Assembly (NCBI GenBank): GCA_964607915.1
Contig: CAZSMU010000098.1
Location: 1 to 14,070, forward strand
Length of the DNA stretch: 14,070 nt
Origin: JADJPL01 sp964607915
GTDB lineage: Bacteria > Bacteroidota > Bacteroidia > Chitinophagales > Saprospiraceae
Reading direction: 5' to 3'
Shown here: one piece after another, positions 12,438 through 14,070 of the stretch
Position numbering within the stretch: the stretch's first letter is position 1
How the letters are laid out: each line of letters begins with the position of its first letter
Notes under the pieces: model-generated
Told to the model about the DNA's origin: nothing
The model's database searches: none
What the model saw: only the letters and a program-made list of their open reading frames with translations
Translations under genes and position numbers: made by a program

Positions 12438-14070
12438 ATGGAAAAAATGTGGACAAACACCCGACTGAGCGTATTATGCGCTCTTTTCCTACTCCCAGCC
12501 ACTGTGTTCCGCGCACAAATCGTATGGACAGAGCCCGCCTTCCCGCGCCCCGACCAGCCGGTGACGGTCTATTTTGATGCACGACAGGGTACCGCCGGCT
12601 TGAAAGACTGCGGCTGTACGGTCTATGTGCATACCGGCTTGATCACCGACCAGAGTTTGCAGCCGAGCGACTGGAAAAACGTGGTCACGACCTGGGGGGT
12701 AGCCAACGCCGCCTGGGCGATGTCTCCCGTGGCGGGCAGTGCCAATATCTACAAATTTGAGGTCAAGCCCAGCATCCGTGGGTTCTATGGAGTTTCGACA
12801 GCCACCCAAATTCGGAAGCTGGCCTTTGTGTTCCGCAATGCGAACGGCACGAAAGAAGGAAAAGATACCGGGTCTAAAGATGTATTCATCGATGTGTTCA
12901 GCGGTTCCGGCCTCTTGTCGGCCATCACTACTCCTGGCGAGGGTGCCAACCTGGTCGTCAAACTGGGAAATACCATCCCCTTCAGCGGTAAAGCCTCTGA
13001 ATCCGCAACTTTATCGCTGATAGACAATGGGGTAGTATTGCGGCAGGCGACCGGTACCGCACTGGACTATACCATCGGCGTGGTGACATCGGGTACGCAT
13101 GTCGTGGAGTTTGTAGCGGAGACGGCGTCGGAGAAGGTCGTGAAGCGATTCACCTATGTGGTGGCCGTGGAAAAGCCCGCCCAGGACCCTCCGCCCGGCA
13201 CTCTGCCCGGTATCGCCCGCGTGGACGCCAATACGGTTCGCCTCGCCCTGTACGCGCCTGCGAAGCCGGCCGTTTTTGTGACCGGCAACTTCAACGACTG
13301 GTCTCTGAGCGATACTTTCCTGATGAACCGCAGCGTGGACGGCACCCTGCACTGGATAGACATTCCCAACGCCCCGGCGGGCAAAGACCTCCTGTTCCAG
13401 TACGTCATTGATGGCGGCAGGCGCATGGGCGACCCGTACAGCAAATTGGTGCTGGATCTCGACAACGACCGCTTTATCCCGGCTGCTACTTTCCCGGGCA
13501 TCCCTTCATACCCCATCGGCCGGACGCAGGGAATCGTCTCCTGGGTGCGCCCTGAGGTGCCCTACACCTGGAAAAGCAGCTCGTTTGCCAAGCCGCCCAG
13601 GCAAAAACTCGTGGTGTATGAACTGTTGCTGCGCGATTTTATCGGCCGCCATGATTTCCAGACGCTCAGCGACACCCTCAGCTACCTGCAGCGCCTGGGA
13701 GTGAACGCCATCGAACTAATGCCCGTCAACGAGTTTGAAGGCAACGAGTCCTGGGGCTACAATCCTTCCTACCACCTGGCTTTGGACAAATACTACGGTA
13801 CCCCGGAGCAGTTCAAAGCCTTTGTAGATGCCTGCCACCAACGCGGTATGGCCGTCATCCTCGACGTGGTGTTCAACCACGCCTTCGACCAAAGCCCTCT
13901 GTGCCAGTTGTACTGGGACGCCGACCTCAGGCGCCCTGCCCCCAACAACCCCTGGCTAAACCCCACGCCGCGGCACGACTTCAACGTAGGGCACGACTTC
14001 AACCACGAAAGCCCTGCGACGCGCAGCTTCGTCAAGCGGGCTTTGGAATACTGGATGAAGGAGTTCCGCG
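12438..14070 (+). CDS. Secreted GH13 alpha-amylase-family protein (3' end outside window)
   Basis: The open frame runs 544 residues from the ATG at 12438 to the edge without a stop. A signal peptide covers about 1-27 (LSVLCALFLLPATVFRAQ); M4 is an alternative start. The N-terminal beta-rich module at about 28-150 (VTVYFDARQGTAGL, CTVYVHTGLIT, KPSIRGFYGV) is of a kind found in Bacteroidota amylases. A second beta-rich region spans about 155-255. A CBM48/E-set module carries YAPAKPAVFVTGNFNDW near 272-288. The GH13 barrel begins with YELLLRDF at 394-401. GVNAIELMPVNEFEGNESWGYNP follows, then conserved region I DVVFNH at 476-481. The catalytic Asp, Glu and Asp regions lie beyond the edge. It likely acts on starch, glycogen or other alpha-glucans outside the cytoplasm. 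A type IX secretion tail cannot be checked. Confidence 0.88.
   Translation, partial: MEKMWTNTRLSVLCALFLLPATVFRAQIVWTEPAFPRPDQPVTVYFDARQGTAGLKDCGCTVYVHTGLITDQSLQPSDWKNVVTTWGVANAAWAMSPVAGSANIYKFEVKPSIRGFYGVSTATQIRKLAFVFRNANGTKEGKDTGSKDVFIDVFSGSGLLSAITTPGEGANLVVKLGNTIPFSGKASESATLSLIDNGVVLRQATGTALDYTIGVVTSGTHVVEFVAETASEKVVKRFTYVVAVEKPAQDPPPGTLPGIARVDANTVRLALYAPAKPAVFVTGNFNDWSLSDTFLMNRSVDGTLHWIDIPNAPAGKDLLFQYVIDGGRRMGDPYSKLVLDLDNDRFIPAATFPGIPSYPIGRTQGIVSWVRPEVPYTWKSSSFAKPPRQKLVVYELLLRDFIGRHDFQTLSDTLSYLQRLGVNAIELMPVNEFEGNESWGYNPSYHLALDKYYGTPEQFKAFVDACHQRGMAVILDVVFNHAFDQSPLCQLYWDADLRRPAPNNPWLNPTPRHDFNVGHDFNHESPATRSFVKRALEYWMKEFR

Noticed and set aside
12382..12582. N-terminal extension of the methyltransferase frame
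   Set aside because: The PUA domain begins at the ATG at 12381. The extension would overlap the divergent amylase gene by over 140 bp and encodes unrelated sequence.

Overview
The window looks like chromosome of a Bacteroidota bacterium with fairly high GC, most likely from the Saprospiria/Lewinella-like part of the phylum. That placement is inference. The evidence is a CarboxypepD_reg-type TonB-dependent receptor, a DUF5686-type outer-membrane protein, -7 promoter boxes of the TAnnTTTG form, and almost no Shine-Dalgarno sequences.

Layout. Positions 1-153 hold the end of a dispersed repeat, a 33-bp palindrome and the leader of a stand-alone dTDP-glucose 4,6-dehydratase gene (rfbB, +). This gene converges on, and overlaps by 20 bp, a minus-strand pair: an arginase/agmatinase-family hydrolase preceded by a ROK-family sugar kinase. 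A 339-bp divergent intergenic region follows, then a SlyD-like FKBP prolyl isomerase (+, 3309-3815). From about 11029 down to 3931 on the minus strand runs what appears to be one thiamine-controlled operon: a Bacteroidota promoter, a TPP riboswitch, a TonB-dependent receptor, an amidohydrolase-3 lipoprotein and a DUF5686 outer-membrane protein. Upstream of it lies an RlmI-like 23S rRNA methyltransferase (-, 12381-11203), divergent from a secreted GH13 alpha-amylase-family gene that runs off the right edge (+, 12438-14070).

How the genes work together. The riboswitch predicts that the receptor imports thiamine or a thiamine-related compound when TPP is scarce. The lipoprotein hydrolase and DUF5686 protein lie close behind with no obvious terminator, so they may be co-regulated. 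If so, the hydrolase is a candidate for a surface or periplasmic step in vitamin or precursor salvage. The other genes are housekeeping or carbohydrate functions with no evident common pathway.

The most unusual structure is a family of intergenic inverted-repeat elements of about 75-112 bp, with ends like GACTTGTTGCG and an A-run/T-run core. There are four clear copies (1-43 cut by the window edge, 2984-3095, 3858-3932, 11126-11203) and two possible decayed ones. The 3858-3932 copy is flanked by an exact 7-bp direct repeat, AAAAATA. Removing the element plus one repeat restores a reading frame with the same last residue and a stop codon at once, as expected for a MITE-like insertion. A separate perfect hairpin with 29-bp arms (11059-11119) and a 14-bp palindrome lie just upstream of the thiamine promoter.
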